A stretch of DNA of 64,000 nt from Chromatiaceae bacterium (GTDB lineage: Bacteria; Pseudomonadota; Gammaproteobacteria; Chromatiales; Chromatiaceae): NCBI GenBank assembly GCA_024235175.1, contig JACKMX010000003.1:1-64000 (forward strand). Direction: 5' to 3'. Positions 9,462-18,906 of this stretch are shown piece after piece; the first letter of the stretch is position 1; the number at the start of each line of letters is the position of its first letter. A model generated the notes under the pieces. That model saw only the letters and a program-made list of their open reading frames with translations, ran no database searches and was not told where the DNA came from. Position numbers and translations under genes: made by a program.

Positions 9462-10344
9462 CGCTTAACTCCTGCATCAGCCGCTGCGCGCGCTGGCGGA
9501 CTTCCGGCTCGGTAGTGGCATCGAGCAATGGCAGCAGCGCGTCGCGCGCCAGCCGGCGCTGATTCGTTCTGGCCAGTGCTTCGGCGGTGTAGAGCGTCAA
9601 CTCCGGTGTGTCGTAGCCTGCTTCGCGCGCCAGCCGGTAGTGCTGCAACGCCTTGTCGGTCTGCCCCTGTTCGTCCAGCATGGCAGCCAGCAGGAACTGC
9701 AGCTCGCCGCGCTGCGGCGCGATCTTCACCGCCTCCTCAAGCAGCGCGACCGACTCCTCGACACGCCCCATGTCGAGCAGCAGCACCGCCAGCCGGTGGC
9801 GCGCGCCGACATGGCTGCCGTCCGCCTGCACCGCGTGCCGCAGATAGTCGGCGGCCTTGGCGTTCTCTCCGGCCGCTATCAGAATCTGGCCCATGTTGAA
9901 CCAAGAATCCGCGCGCATGGGGTCGATCCTGACCGCGCTGTGGAAATGCACCATCGCCACATCCAGTTCGCCCCTCTTCAGTGCCAACACACCGAGATTG
10001 TTGTGGCTTTCGGCAAACAGCGGATCGGCGTTCAACGCCTGGTTGTAGTAGGCTTTCGCCTTGTCGAGCTCTCCCTGCGCCAACGCGATGTTGCCAAGCA
10101 GGTTGGCGGCATGCGGATCGTTGGGATTCTCCTTCAGGATTGCCTCCAGGTGCGACCGGCCGGCGGCCAGGTCACCTTGGTTCAACGCCTGCTCGGCCTG
10201 TGCGAAACGTTCGTCCACTTTCAACCCCTCTGCCGTCACCAACGTCGAGAGCGCCATGACGCCTAACAACAGCAGAACCAGCAGAGGCCTCCGTGGTGCG
10301 CCCCCGTTTCGTACCCTTCCCAATTCCTTCTGTTTTCGTCTCAC
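9445..10344 (-). CDS. Membrane-anchored or exported TPR protein
   Basis: About 299 residues. The open frame extends upstream to 10626, but that part lies inside the preceding gene. The GTG at 10344 is chosen because it gives a GTGA overlap with the upstream stop and has a GGGAG Shine-Dalgarno-like sequence just before it. Residues about 18-38 are a hydrophobic signal or anchor (RRPLLVLLLLGVMALS). The rest is consecutive tetratricopeptide repeats: AEQALNQGDLAAGRSHLEAIL, ANLLGNIALAQGELDKAKAYY, SHNNLGVLALKRGELDVAMV and so on. Such repeats mediate protein-protein contacts, so an assembly or scaffold role for the exported partners in this operon is inferred. No catalytic domain is seen. Confidence 0.85.
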   Translation of the reverse strand: MRRKQKELGRVRNGGAPRRPLLVLLLLGVMALSTLVTAEGLKVDERFAQAEQALNQGDLAAGRSHLEAILKENPNDPHAANLLGNIALAQGELDKAKAYYNQALNADPLFAESHNNLGVLALKRGELDVAMVHFHSAVRIDPMRADSWFNMGQILIAAGENAKAADYLRHAVQADGSHVGARHRLAVLLLDMGRVEESVALLEEAVKIAPQRGELQFLLAAMLDEQGQTDKALQHYRLAREAGYDTPELTLYTAEALARTNQRRLARDALLPLLDATTEPEVRQRAQRLMQELSDDKPQ

Positions 10345-11666
10345 CCGTCTGCTCCCAGTGCTTGTAGCCGTTCGCGTGCGATACGTGCCTGCCGCGTCCC
10401 GTTCTCCCGGTCGGTGCGCAGCACCTGGCGGTATTGCGTCACTGCATTCTTGCTGTCGCCGTCGGTTTCCAGTGCCTGCGCGTACTCCAGCAGCTCCTGA
10501 ATCTGTGGCATCTCGGCCCAGGCCATGCCTTCGAACTGCTTGCGGTAAGCGGCGATCACCTCGGGCCAGCGTTGCTGCCGGATCCTTTCGATCTGTGCGA
10601 TGCGATCGTTGGCGGCGCGCAGCCAAAGATCGCTCATGTCGAACTCCCCAGCCCGCTCGCCTCCGGCGATGGCTGCTACCTTGCGGTAAACCTCCAACGC
10701 ACGTTCGCGCTCGCCGGCGCCCTCCAGCGCTCTCGCGTAGTCGAGATTGCTCACCAGCAGGTAGGGGTGGTCATTGGGCAAATTGGGAACGCTCTGGTCA
10801 TAGATCGAAACCACCTGCGCCCACTGGCCGGTGTTCTCGTAAGCTCGCAGCAGGCGCTCGCTCATCTCACTCTGCCCCTCGGAGTCAGGGAAGCGCTCGA
10901 GGAAGGACTCGAGCAGAAATCGCAGCTTCCCGTGCTCGGGCGGATCGAAGCCCATACGGTAGAGGTTGGAGAGCCGAAAGTAGGCCTCCTCGGTGCGATC
11001 GCTGTCGGGGCACTCGTTGATCACCCGCAGATAGAGCGCCTCGATCTTCTCGTAGTCGAAGCGGTCGCTCTGAATAATCTGCTCGAACAGCTCTGCCGCG
11101 AGTTGTTGTTGCGCCTGAAGTGAAAGTGGTGCGGACCCCGCAGCGCCCCTCACCACATCCGCAGTGCCGACGGTTGTCTGTTGCGCGGCCTCCATACTCT
11201 GCGTCGGTGCGGCGACGGCATCTGCTTTTGGCGCCGAGCCGAAAATTGTGGCTATACCCATGTTGCCCCTGGCGGGATTTCGCGACCAGCTGGCCGGATC
11301 CGAATCGAGCAGCGTATAGCTGCCCGCAGGAAGCTCAATACCGGGTTCGACCTGCCACCAGGCATTGGCGAGACCTGTATCATCGGCGGCACCTGTCGCT
11401 TTCCAGGGGCCCAGCAGCGTCTTGTCGCGCCGCTGCAGCGCGATCGAGCCCGGCTCTGCACCGCGACCCCGGTTCCAGTGAAATGTCCGGATTCTGCTGA
11501 TCTGCCTGCTCTCGGTCAGTGTAAACCGGGTCGGCTTGAGCGGCAGGCTCTCGACCGGTGTCGCCATGCTCGTGTCGTAAATCGGCTGATCTGCGGCGAC
11601 GGCCTGCGATAGTGGTGCTCCCGCAAGTGTGAGTATCACTCCCCCTGTGAGTACAACTCTTTTCAT
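10341..11666 (-). CDS. Exported protein with N-terminal beta domain and TPR-like repeats
   Basis: 441 residues from the ATG at 11666. A second ATG 6 bp upstream sits directly against the GGGGAG ribosome-binding sequence, so the downstream ATG has the better spacing. A signal peptide ends near AVAADQP. Residues about 35-145 form a predicted beta domain rich in Trp/Arg/Gly (FHWNRGRGAEPGS, WWQVEPGIELPAGSYTL). Residues about 200-435 are helical repeats of tetratricopeptide type (RTEEAYFRLSNLYRMGFD, RALEGAGERERALEVYRKV, YAQALETDGDSKNAVTQYRQ). It lies 13 bp after the first gene of the operon and overlaps the next TPR gene by 4 bp. The N-terminal domain was not assigned to a family. Confidence 0.82.
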   Translation of the reverse strand: MKRVVLTGGVILTLAGAPLSQAVAADQPIYDTSMATPVESLPLKPTRFTLTESRQISRIRTFHWNRGRGAEPGSIALQRRDKTLLGPWKATGAADDTGLANAWWQVEPGIELPAGSYTLLDSDPASWSRNPARGNMGIATIFGSAPKADAVAAPTQSMEAAQQTTVGTADVVRGAAGSAPLSLQAQQQLAAELFEQIIQSDRFDYEKIEALYLRVINECPDSDRTEEAYFRLSNLYRMGFDPPEHGKLRFLLESFLERFPDSEGQSEMSERLLRAYENTGQWAQVVSIYDQSVPNLPNDHPYLLVSNLDYARALEGAGERERALEVYRKVAAIAGGERAGEFDMSDLWLRAANDRIAQIERIRQQRWPEVIAAYRKQFEGMAWAEMPQIQELLEYAQALETDGDSKNAVTQYRQVLRTDRENGTRQARIARERLQALGADG

Positions 11667-11679
11667 GTGCATCTCCCCG

Positions 11680-13398
11680 CTACTCTTTCAGCAACGCACG
11701 AATGCGTTCGATATGCTGTTCCAGGCTATCGTCGGGAAACAGCTTGAGACTCTGCCTGTACTTCTCTACTGCGGCTTTGAGCTGGCCACGCTGCTGCAGT
11801 TCGGCGCCCTCAGCACGCAGCGCCCGTGCCGCTTCGTAACGTGCTTTGGGCGAATCCGGATCCGGCTGTGCGGCGGGCTGTTCGGTTTGCACGGCCGGCT
11901 CCTGGAGTGTGTCGGACGAGGCCTCCACCACCGGGGCCGGTTGCGTTTTCTGTTGTGCCTCATCCATCTGCGCCACCGGCGTTTCGCTCAACCAGCCCGC
12001 GCCCAGCTTCACCGTAGTCAGTATTTCCCGCTGCAGCGCTTCGAGCTCCCCGGATGCGGGCGGTTCGCTCTGGAAATCGAAATAGAGATAGCCGAACGAA
12101 CCCTGCTGATAACGCATGCGGGTATCCAGCACGTAGTAGTCATAGCCTGCGGCGCGCTTGCCGTTGTCCTCCCGGACCAGGCGGTAGTGCGTAGCCGGGT
12201 AGCCGTCGATGGTCAGGTTGGCGACCCGCTGCGCCGGTTCGCGCCCCTCGCCGGTGACCGGATGGGCTCCCTCGTTGAGCTGGATGTAAAGATGCAGCTC
12301 GCTGGCTGTTGCCAGATCCCGTCCGAAGAAGGAGAAGCGGTAGGGCTCGTTCATGTCCCTGCTCCAGCTGCGCGGCGCTCCGATCCGCAGATCCCGGACC
12401 CAGTCGTAGGGCAGGAGTTCGTCGCAGGGACCGGCGCCCTCGGGCGGAGTGAACTTGATGCTGTCGACGATGCGCTCGATCTCCTCGCGGTATTCGGCCA
12501 GCTGCGTCTCGCTGGCGGTGATCGCATAGCCGAACCGCTCGCCGGGCGCCAGACAGGTATCGGAGATTTGCACGCTGGTCTCCGCCGGCACTGCTTTGGT
12601 CCGCATTCTGTCCGCGTAGGTGATGGCTACGCCGGTGCCGCTGATTCTCCAGCCCGGTTGGCCAAACAGCTCGACCCGTTCCCTCTGTGCGTCCTGCAGC
12701 TTGCCCAGCAGCCCTTTGCCGCCGGTGAGTCCGTAGCCCTTCTCGAATGAGATAAGTCTGCCGCCCCAGAGTGAGAAGAGCGGCGGCTCCCATGAGGCTT
12801 CGTCCGAATAGTCAGTGCGCTCCCAGTTGTTGCGCACTTCAATGCTGAGCGCACCATCGAAGATCTGCTGGCGGCTGGAGCCGGTCAGTGTTGAAATCAG
12901 TGACTCGGTAGGCTGCACGCTCGCCATGACGCGCTCCAGTGTCTGCGCGACAGCCTCTGACGAGCGGTTGACGGCACCGGCGCTGTAGGTGACGCGGTCG
13001 CCATCGGCGAGCATGCTGTCGAGTACCGCCACCTGAAACTCCACCTCGCCCAGATCCTTGCTGTTACCCGAGATACGGTAACGCTCGGCGCCTACTCCGC
13101 CGAAGTCGAGCCGCGCCATCTGCTCGACCTTCATGCCATCCTTGCGCGCCTTTTCGAACTGGCGTTCGGGGTGGCGCTCCCGGGTGATGCCGAACAGTAT
13201 CCCCTGTCTGCTCTCCTTGTCGTGCAATCCCCACTGCCCCTCATCCTGTCGCTGTTTCAACTGCTCCCAGTCGGCGGGGATCGAAAAGCTGAGACCGCCG
13301 TGGGTGAGCTGCTGCCAATCATCGGCAGCCATCGCAATGAGCGGATGGATGAGAAAAACAATGGCGCATAACGCCGACTTACCGAGCCTGGTTTTCAT
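11680..13398 (-). CDS. Exported protein, first gene of the operon, with the same C-terminal helical module as the giant surface protein
   Basis: 572 residues with a signal peptide (residues 1-24, cut near IAMAADD). The body contains repeated beta-rich segments beginning with a motif of the type GGLSFSIPADWE (about residue 34) and again near 185 and 330 (FDGALSIEVRNNWE, VRDLRIGAPRSWS), so it probably contains three copies of one fold. A Gln/Pro/Glu-rich linker (about 470-515) leads to a helical C-terminal module (about 520-572) containing LRAEGAELQQRG. The giant protein at the other end of the operon ends with the closely matching RLRAEGAKLQAEG. An AGGA ribosome-binding sequence lies 5 nt before the ATG. 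It is the promoter-proximal gene. No function was recognised. Confidence 0.82.
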   Translation of the reverse strand: MKTRLGKSALCAIVFLIHPLIAMAADDWQQLTHGGLSFSIPADWEQLKQRQDEGQWGLHDKESRQGILFGITRERHPERQFEKARKDGMKVEQMARLDFGGVGAERYRISGNSKDLGEVEFQVAVLDSMLADGDRVTYSAGAVNRSSEAVAQTLERVMASVQPTESLISTLTGSSRQQIFDGALSIEVRNNWERTDYSDEASWEPPLFSLWGGRLISFEKGYGLTGGKGLLGKLQDAQRERVELFGQPGWRISGTGVAITYADRMRTKAVPAETSVQISDTCLAPGERFGYAITASETQLAEYREEIERIVDSIKFTPPEGAGPCDELLPYDWVRDLRIGAPRSWSRDMNEPYRFSFFGRDLATASELHLYIQLNEGAHPVTGEGREPAQRVANLTIDGYPATHYRLVREDNGKRAAGYDYYVLDTRMRYQQGSFGYLYFDFQSEPPASGELEALQREILTTVKLGAGWLSETPVAQMDEAQQKTQPAPVVEASSDTLQEPAVQTEQPAAQPDPDSPKARYEAARALRAEGAELQQRGQLKAAVEKYRQSLKLFPDDSLEQHIERIRALLKE

Positions 13399-13978
13399 GC
13401 GATCCTGCCGTAAGTTGTGAAGGGGAAACCTGTCTGGAACAGGCGCGGGGGAAGGTATCCGGCAGCCGGAGTTGCCGGTAGCGGTGAAGATGCATTTCGA
13501 TCGTCGCTATGTCCAGATGCCGATGGATGCCAGCAACAGCGAAGGAGGGTGTACCGAAGATGATTGAACCTGCTTGGGAAGGCGTCATGACGAATATCAA
13601 CTCAGTGGTCGATATGTCGCGCTATTCGATATCGTCGGGGCTTCGGCGACACTCACTGTCGTCCCATCGGGATAGCGGAACAGTCGACTTAGGTATCGTC
13701 TCCCTCTGCTACTTCTGCGTTATTGGTTTTTTGGAAGCGCCATCGCGCCCATTCACTGAACGCTATCGGTGACGGAGGGGAAAACTTTATAATTTTTGGC
13801 AGTCAATGCGCGACAACTGACATGGACAATCCCCACTCCTCCGGATCCTGGCTTCTCTGCCTGTCGGATATGTGCCAATATGGAAATTGTCGCCATGCAG
13901 GTAGAGAGCTGCCGGCGGTTTTGATTGCCTGGTTTTCCGGCAGGAATGTCAGGTGAAACTGGAGCCTTCAGGCCAGCC
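13399..13978. other. Divergent intergenic region
   Basis: This 580-bp region separates the leftward five-gene operon from the rightward TIR-NB-ARC-WD40 gene and must hold promoters for both. An inverted repeat CCGGCA-N8-TGCCGG lies at 13459-13478, in the expected leader of the leftward operon. Short open frames here have no ribosome-binding site or recognisable similarity and are not called as genes. Confidence 0.6.
13788..13793 (+). promoter_or_regulatory. Possible -10 element for the TIR-NB-ARC-WD40 gene
   Basis: A perfect TATAAT in an AT-rich stretch after GC-rich sequence, about 185 bp before the chosen start of the STAND gene. No convincing TTGACA-like -35 sits at 16-18 bp spacing, so it may be weak, activator-dependent or fortuitous. 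Confidence 0.35.
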
Positions 13979-16900
13979 ATGTCACCAGGTTTCGACGCAC
14001 ATCCTAGGGTCTTCGTCTCCTATGCCCACTCGGACGGCGGAGAGTATGCCACCTCCCTTCGTGAAAGACTCGAACGGGAACACCCTGAAATCACCTTCTG
14101 GCAGGATCGTTCTCAGATGCAGGGCGGCATCGGCTGGTGGAAGCAGATCACGGATGCGCTGGACGAAGTCGAGATTCTGATCATGGTAATGACCCCGGCT
14201 GCGATGGTGTCGGAAGTGGCCGGGAAAGAGTGGCGCTACGCGCGGCAACAGGGTGTTCGTGTCTGCCCGGTAATGGGTGTTTCGGCTTCCGGTCTGGACT
14301 TCACTCTGCTTCCAGGCTGGATGAAGAAAGCGCATTTCTACGACCTTACGAAAGAGTGGGACACTTTCGTCAATTTCCTGAAGAGTCCCGGGAAAGAGAA
14401 TCGTGTCCCCTTCATGGCCCCCGATCTGCCCGGGAACTATGTGGAGCGCCAGTGTGAGTCTGAAGCTCTGCTCTCTGTGCTGCTCGACAAGAATCAGCGG
14501 AATCCTCAATTCATCACAACCGCATTACAGGGCCCCGGAGGCTTTGGCAAGACCACGCTGGCATGTTCTCTCTGCCACCATGAGCAGATGATAAGTGCTT
14601 TTGACGATGGAATACTCTGGGTCAGCCTTGGGGAGCAACCCGATATTCAGGGCGCACTGACCAAGCTGTATGCGGCGCTGACCGGTGAGAGACCGCCGTT
14701 TATCGATGCCGATGACGCATCCATTCAGTTGTCGTCGCGGTTGGACCAGAAAAATTGTCTTCTCGTGATCGATGATGTTTGGGACGCCAATCACCTGAAA
14801 CCTTTCCTGCGGGGTGGCCGACAATGCGCACGTCTGATTACAACCCGGCAGCTGGGAGTTACGATCGAGTTAGGGGGCAGCCGTACCCTGGTCGACAAAA
14901 TGACCGAGGATCAGTCGGTGAAGTTACTGACATCAAGGATAGGCTCCTCGCCCAGCGCCGCCGATACGGTTCAACTGCGCACCCTGGCGCACAGGCTTGG
15001 AGAGTGGCCGCTGCTTTTGAAGTTGGCCGCTTCACAGTTGTGGGAGCGCATTGAGCGCGGAGATTCGCTGGATGGAGCTATCGCCTATCTTAACCTGGCA
15101 ATGAACAAGCGCGGTGTCGTGGCATTTGACCGCACCAGCTCCAACAGCAGACATGATGCCATTGCCAGCACTGTTGCTTCGAGTCTTGAGCTCTTCTCCC
15201 CCGACGATCAGGCACGCTGTGCCGAACTTGCCATTTTTCCCAATGACACTTTCGTACCTCTCAATTCCGTGAGTACATTGTGGAACCTGGATGAGTTTGA
15301 TACGGAGGAGCTCATACAGCGGTTCGATGGCTCCGCACTGCTCGATTTCGATCTCAAGACCGGCGGAATCCGGATCCACAATGTACTGCAGTCCTATCTC
15401 AAATTCCTGCTCGATGACCCAGCGGCGGTGCATGCGCGTTTGATAGATCAATGGTGGCAGGTTTCCTATCAACTGCCGGACCGGTATGCCTGGAAATGGA
15501 TAGGCTGGCATCTGCATCAGGCGCGCGAGTTTGAAAAACTGAATCAGCTGCTGTTGAGCTTCCACTGGCTCAAAGCCAGGCTTGAGAACATTGATATTCA
15601 AACGCTGCTGCAGGATTTCGAACTTCTGGAGAGCAGCGCGGAGAGCAGAATGGTGCGTGATGCGCTGCAGCTCGCATCTCATGTACTCTCGCGCGATCCG
15701 GAGCAGCTGCCGATACAGCTCATGGGGCGTCTTGACCGGCGTAGATCACCGGTTGTGGATGAATTGCTGGATCAGGCGGAGGCATCCCAAACCCTTCCCA
15801 GGCTGGTAATGGCGGATACTTCGCTTACTCATCCGGGTGGCGCATTGACCGGAATCATGAAGGGACACAATGGTTCGGTTGAGGCATTGGCATTTCTACC
15901 GGATGGGCGCCGGGCCGTTTCAGGCTCGGAAGACTGGACGCTGCGCCTGTGGGATCTGGAGAACAACCGTGTGGTGCGCACCTACGAGGGGCATGGTGCA
16001 TTCGTTCACGCTGTCGCCCTTACTCCCGACGGAGAGTCGATACTCTCTGCTTCCGAGGATCGCACGCTGCGTCTGTGGGATCTGGAGAGCGGTCATGTCA
16101 GGCTTGTGCTCAGGAATCATACGCTGGCGGTCCAGGGGGTTGCCATCACACGGGACGGAAAGCTCGCGGCTTCCGTCTCCGAGGACGGTTCGGTTCGGAT
16201 ATGGGATCTGACGACGGGTCAGTCGAAACGCGTATTCAAAGGACTTTATCATCAGCTCAATACAGTTGCATTCACACCGGACGGTCAATGGCTGGTATTT
16301 GGCGTCGGTGACTGGACGATCATGCTCCTGAACCTGAATGACATCAAAGAGGCCAGACAGCTGGCGGGCCATTCCGGGATCGTGCAGACGTTGGCAATTG
16401 CTCCGGATGGCCATAGCCTGGTTTCCGGTGCTGAAGATCAGACGCTGCGTGTCTGGGATATCGGCAGTGGAGAGTGCCAGAGGGTATTGAAGGGACATAC
16501 TGGGAGTGTCGATACTGCCGCGTTTACAGCGGATGGGAAACGTGTCGTTTCCGGATCACGCGACAGGACGCTCCGGGTATGGGATATCGCAACGGGTGAA
16601 ACACTCCAGGTGCTGGATGGGCATTCCGGATTTGTCAGATCGATTGCGATAGCCGCGACCACAGGCAGAACAATATCGGGTTCCACGGACAGGTCCATCC
16701 GCCACTGGGATATAGAAACCGCTCCCATCCGCCAATCCCGTCCGACACATATGGAAGCGGTTTCGTTGCTGGCCATCGCTGCAGATGGCGGGCACGTGAT
16801 TTCAGGCGCCCAAAGCAGTGATCCTTTCGTGTGGAAGACCAGGCCGATTGCAGCTGCGGACACTCCCGACGGGGTTGTAAGTTGTTCAATAGAGCCGCGC

Positions 16901-17878
16901 AGGACCGGTTCGCTATCCGGCCACAGCAACTGGGTCCGGGTGCTTCGCATCACGACGGATGGCAGGCGGGTGGTCACGGGATCGACCGACCATACGTTGC
17001 GTATCTGGAGTCTTGACACGGATGCACCCGCTCAAGTGCTGAGAGGCCACATCAGGGAAGTTCGCGACCTGGCAATATCCGCGGACGGAAACCGTGCTCT
17101 GTCAATCTCCCGGGACAAGACGCTCCGCGTCTGGGATCTGGCAAGCGGGAGATGGATCAGAGCACTGGTATGCAGCGACAATGAGCGTGCGCTTTCAGCT
17201 TTGCAGGTGGACAGCGCACTGTTGGAGGAGCTTCTCGATGAACTGGATATCACCCCGACAGTCGATATTATCGAGCAACCGATCCATCACCACTCACAGA
17301 TTGCGATATCCCGGGATGGAAGCCAGGTGGTGTTTTGCTCTTACGGATTGGTCTGTCTGTGGGACCTGAATCAGGGGACGACAAGATATCAGGCAATCGG
17401 AGATTTCGAGTGCACTGCCATTGCTTTCGATTCTGACTCCCGGCGCGTGGTTCTCGGCTCGCTCTTTGGCTCCTTTATGGTATGGGCGCTGAATGAAGAG
17501 GGCAGTCTGCTAAATACCGGAATGTCCGGTGGGCGGGTATTGGATATAGTGATTTCGGCAGACGGCCGGCAGGCGATTACGGCAGGAAGAGATGATATAA
17601 TCCGGATCTGGGATCTCGATACCGGACAGGTGCGCAAGCAATTTAGCGGTTCGTTCGGCAGGGTCGACGCTGTGGCAATATCTCCGAACGGAGAGTTCGC
17701 CTACTCAATTTACGACGATACGCTTGTGGCCCATGACATGCGTAGCTCCTCCCGTCTTGCCAGTTTATCGTTTGACCATCAGATTACGGCGGTGGGTGTT
17801 ACTCCCGATGGCAAGCGTCTGGCAGTCGGGGACCAGTCGGGTTGTGTGCATTTTCTCTGTCTGCAGCTAGCCACCTGA
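13979..17878 (+). CDS. TIR-NB-ARC-WD40 STAND NTPase, probable antiphage sensor/effector
   Basis: 1299 residues from the ATG at 13979; a TTG at 13925 or ATG at 13946 would only lengthen the N-terminus, and AGG lies 6 nt before the chosen ATG. Residues 8-135 are a TIR domain (RVFVSYAHSDGG at the first strand; Glu84 in GKEWRYA is a candidate catalytic Glu for NAD cleavage). Residues about 155-500 are an NB-ARC/AP-ATPase: Walker A GPGGFGKTT at 185-193, Walker B LLVIDDVWD at 261-269, ARLITTR at 284-290. A helical linker follows to about 610. The rest is about 14 WD40 repeats with LRLWDL/IRIWDL ends, enough for two seven-bladed propellers. In the STAND family the repeats sense a ligand, ATP drives oligomerisation and the TIR domain is activated to deplete NAD. 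It stands alone in its orientation block; the defence role is inferred. Confidence 0.88.
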   Translation: MSPGFDAHPRVFVSYAHSDGGEYATSLRERLEREHPEITFWQDRSQMQGGIGWWKQITDALDEVEILIMVMTPAAMVSEVAGKEWRYARQQGVRVCPVMGVSASGLDFTLLPGWMKKAHFYDLTKEWDTFVNFLKSPGKENRVPFMAPDLPGNYVERQCESEALLSVLLDKNQRNPQFITTALQGPGGFGKTTLACSLCHHEQMISAFDDGILWVSLGEQPDIQGALTKLYAALTGERPPFIDADDASIQLSSRLDQKNCLLVIDDVWDANHLKPFLRGGRQCARLITTRQLGVTIELGGSRTLVDKMTEDQSVKLLTSRIGSSPSAADTVQLRTLAHRLGEWPLLLKLAASQLWERIERGDSLDGAIAYLNLAMNKRGVVAFDRTSSNSRHDAIASTVASSLELFSPDDQARCAELAIFPNDTFVPLNSVSTLWNLDEFDTEELIQRFDGSALLDFDLKTGGIRIHNVLQSYLKFLLDDPAAVHARLIDQWWQVSYQLPDRYAWKWIGWHLHQAREFEKLNQLLLSFHWLKARLENIDIQTLLQDFELLESSAESRMVRDALQLASHVLSRDPEQLPIQLMGRLDRRRSPVVDELLDQAEASQTLPRLVMADTSLTHPGGALTGIMKGHNGSVEALAFLPDGRRAVSGSEDWTLRLWDLENNRVVRTYEGHGAFVHAVALTPDGESILSASEDRTLRLWDLESGHVRLVLRNHTLAVQGVAITRDGKLAASVSEDGSVRIWDLTTGQSKRVFKGLYHQLNTVAFTPDGQWLVFGVGDWTIMLLNLNDIKEARQLAGHSGIVQTLAIAPDGHSLVSGAEDQTLRVWDIGSGECQRVLKGHTGSVDTAAFTADGKRVVSGSRDRTLRVWDIATGETLQVLDGHSGFVRSIAIAATTGRTISGSTDRSIRHWDIETAPIRQSRPTHMEAVSLLAIAADGGHVISGAQSSDPFVWKTRPIAAADTPDGVVSCSIEPRRTGSLSGHSNWVRVLRITTDGRRVVTGSTDHTLRIWSLDTDAPAQVLRGHIREVRDLAISADGNRALSISRDKTLRVWDLASGRWIRALVCSDNERALSALQVDSALLEELLDELDITPTVDIIEQPIHHHSQIAISRDGSQVVFCSYGLVCLWDLNQGTTRYQAIGDFECTAIAFDSDSRRVVLGSLFGSFMVWALNEEGSLLNTGMSGGRVLDIVISADGRQAITAGRDDIIRIWDLDTGQVRKQFSGSFGRVDAVAISPNGEFAYSIYDDTLVAHDMRSSSRLASLSFDHQITAVGVTPDGKRLAVGDQSGCVHFLCLQLAT

Positions 17879-18112
17879 AAATCTCCCTATCTATGTTCCA
17901 GCTGCTGCTTCATCCCAATTCCATTTGATTCCGCCTCTTCCCGAATACAGATGGGCCTTCCCGCGTAAATGTTTACCCTGCCATTGCCAGCTTTCAATTC
18001 TGAGAAAAAGGAGGGTTATGCTTTTCCACTGTTCACAAAAAATAGAATTAGCCTAACAATATTCTTGTAAAAATATGATTAGTATTATATTTTTAATACA
18101 GAAACAGAGTGA

Positions 18113-18580
18113 ATGACGATACCAATCAATAAACTTGAGGTGCAAATCGTGAAACGAGTCCTGGTGGTGGATGACAGTAAGACTCAGCAACTGTTTTTAG
18201 GCAGGATTCTGGAGGGGAACGGATATCAGAAACTGACCGCAATGGATGGTGAGACGGGCATCGCGCTGGCGCGCAGCGAGCGACCTGACCTGATCCTTAT
18301 GGATGTAGTGATGCCACGCATGAACGGATTTCAGGCGACTCGCCGTATATCCCAGGATCCGCTGACCGCAGATATCCCGATTATCATCCTGTCCGGAAAA
18401 GACATGGCATGCGACCGTGTATGGGGTTTACGGCAGGGCGCCCGGTACTATCTGACTAAACCCGTCGAGAAAACCGAACTCATGGCTTGCGTCGAGTCGG
18501 TCCTGAACTACGCCTCCTGGTTTTCTCCCATGCTGAACAGCCAGCTCTCGCGGAAGGAGAGGTCCTCGCTTGGGGTATAG
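18113..18580 (+). CDS. Single-domain response regulator (CheY/PilH type)
   Basis: 155 residues from the ATG at 18113. A GTG at 18149 has the better Shine-Dalgarno (GAGG, 8 nt) and would give 143 residues starting right at the domain, so the start is uncertain. It is a receiver domain only: acidic pair D20-D21 (LVVDDSK), phosphoacceptor D64 (LILMDVVMP), S94 (IILSG) and K116 (YLTKPV). There is no output domain, so it should act by protein contact, as CheY or the twitching-motility regulators PilG/PilH do. No kinase or che/pil gene adjoins it. The upstream 110 bp is AT-rich, with a candidate promoter (TTGTAA and TATATT, 15-bp spacing) at 18065-18091. Confidence 0.9.
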   Translation: MTIPINKLEVQIVKRVLVVDDSKTQQLFLGRILEGNGYQKLTAMDGETGIALARSERPDLILMDVVMPRMNGFQATRRISQDPLTADIPIIILSGKDMACDRVWGLRQGARYYLTKPVEKTELMACVESVLNYASWFSPMLNSQLSRKERSSLGV

Positions 18581-18906
18581 AGCCACCTGATTATTAACAA
18601 GACTCGCCTATTGAATCACCGGATTATGGATGATGAAACCGCATCTAAAAACTTAGCGCGGAACCGTTGCGCTTGTTCCACTCCACCAATTGCCATTTGC
18701 GCGCTGCCAATTCCATTTCGACTCTGAGAATGGCTGAGGTTCAGTGATAATCAGGTCGAACTCACAGGGCTGAGATTATCCATATTTTTATTAGGTAGAT
18801 GGTATCTTGATAACGCAACGTTAGCTTGATAGCATCAGCTCAACTTTTTTGTGCGGCGAGTTGCGCACGGATTGTTGTAACCTGAAAACATCGATTTGGA
18901 GCCTTC
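18581..18906. other. Intergenic region before the folate gene pair
   Basis: 326 bp without a supported gene. Two copies of CTTGATA occur about 20 bp apart near 18806-18832, a possible regulator site. No terminator with a clear T-tract was seen behind the receiver gene. Confidence 0.4.

Noticed and set aside
13819..13956. Possible 44-aa leader peptide upstream of the STAND gene
   Set aside because: ATG without Shine-Dalgarno, Cys/Trp-rich chance-like composition and overlap with possible upstream starts of the STAND gene.
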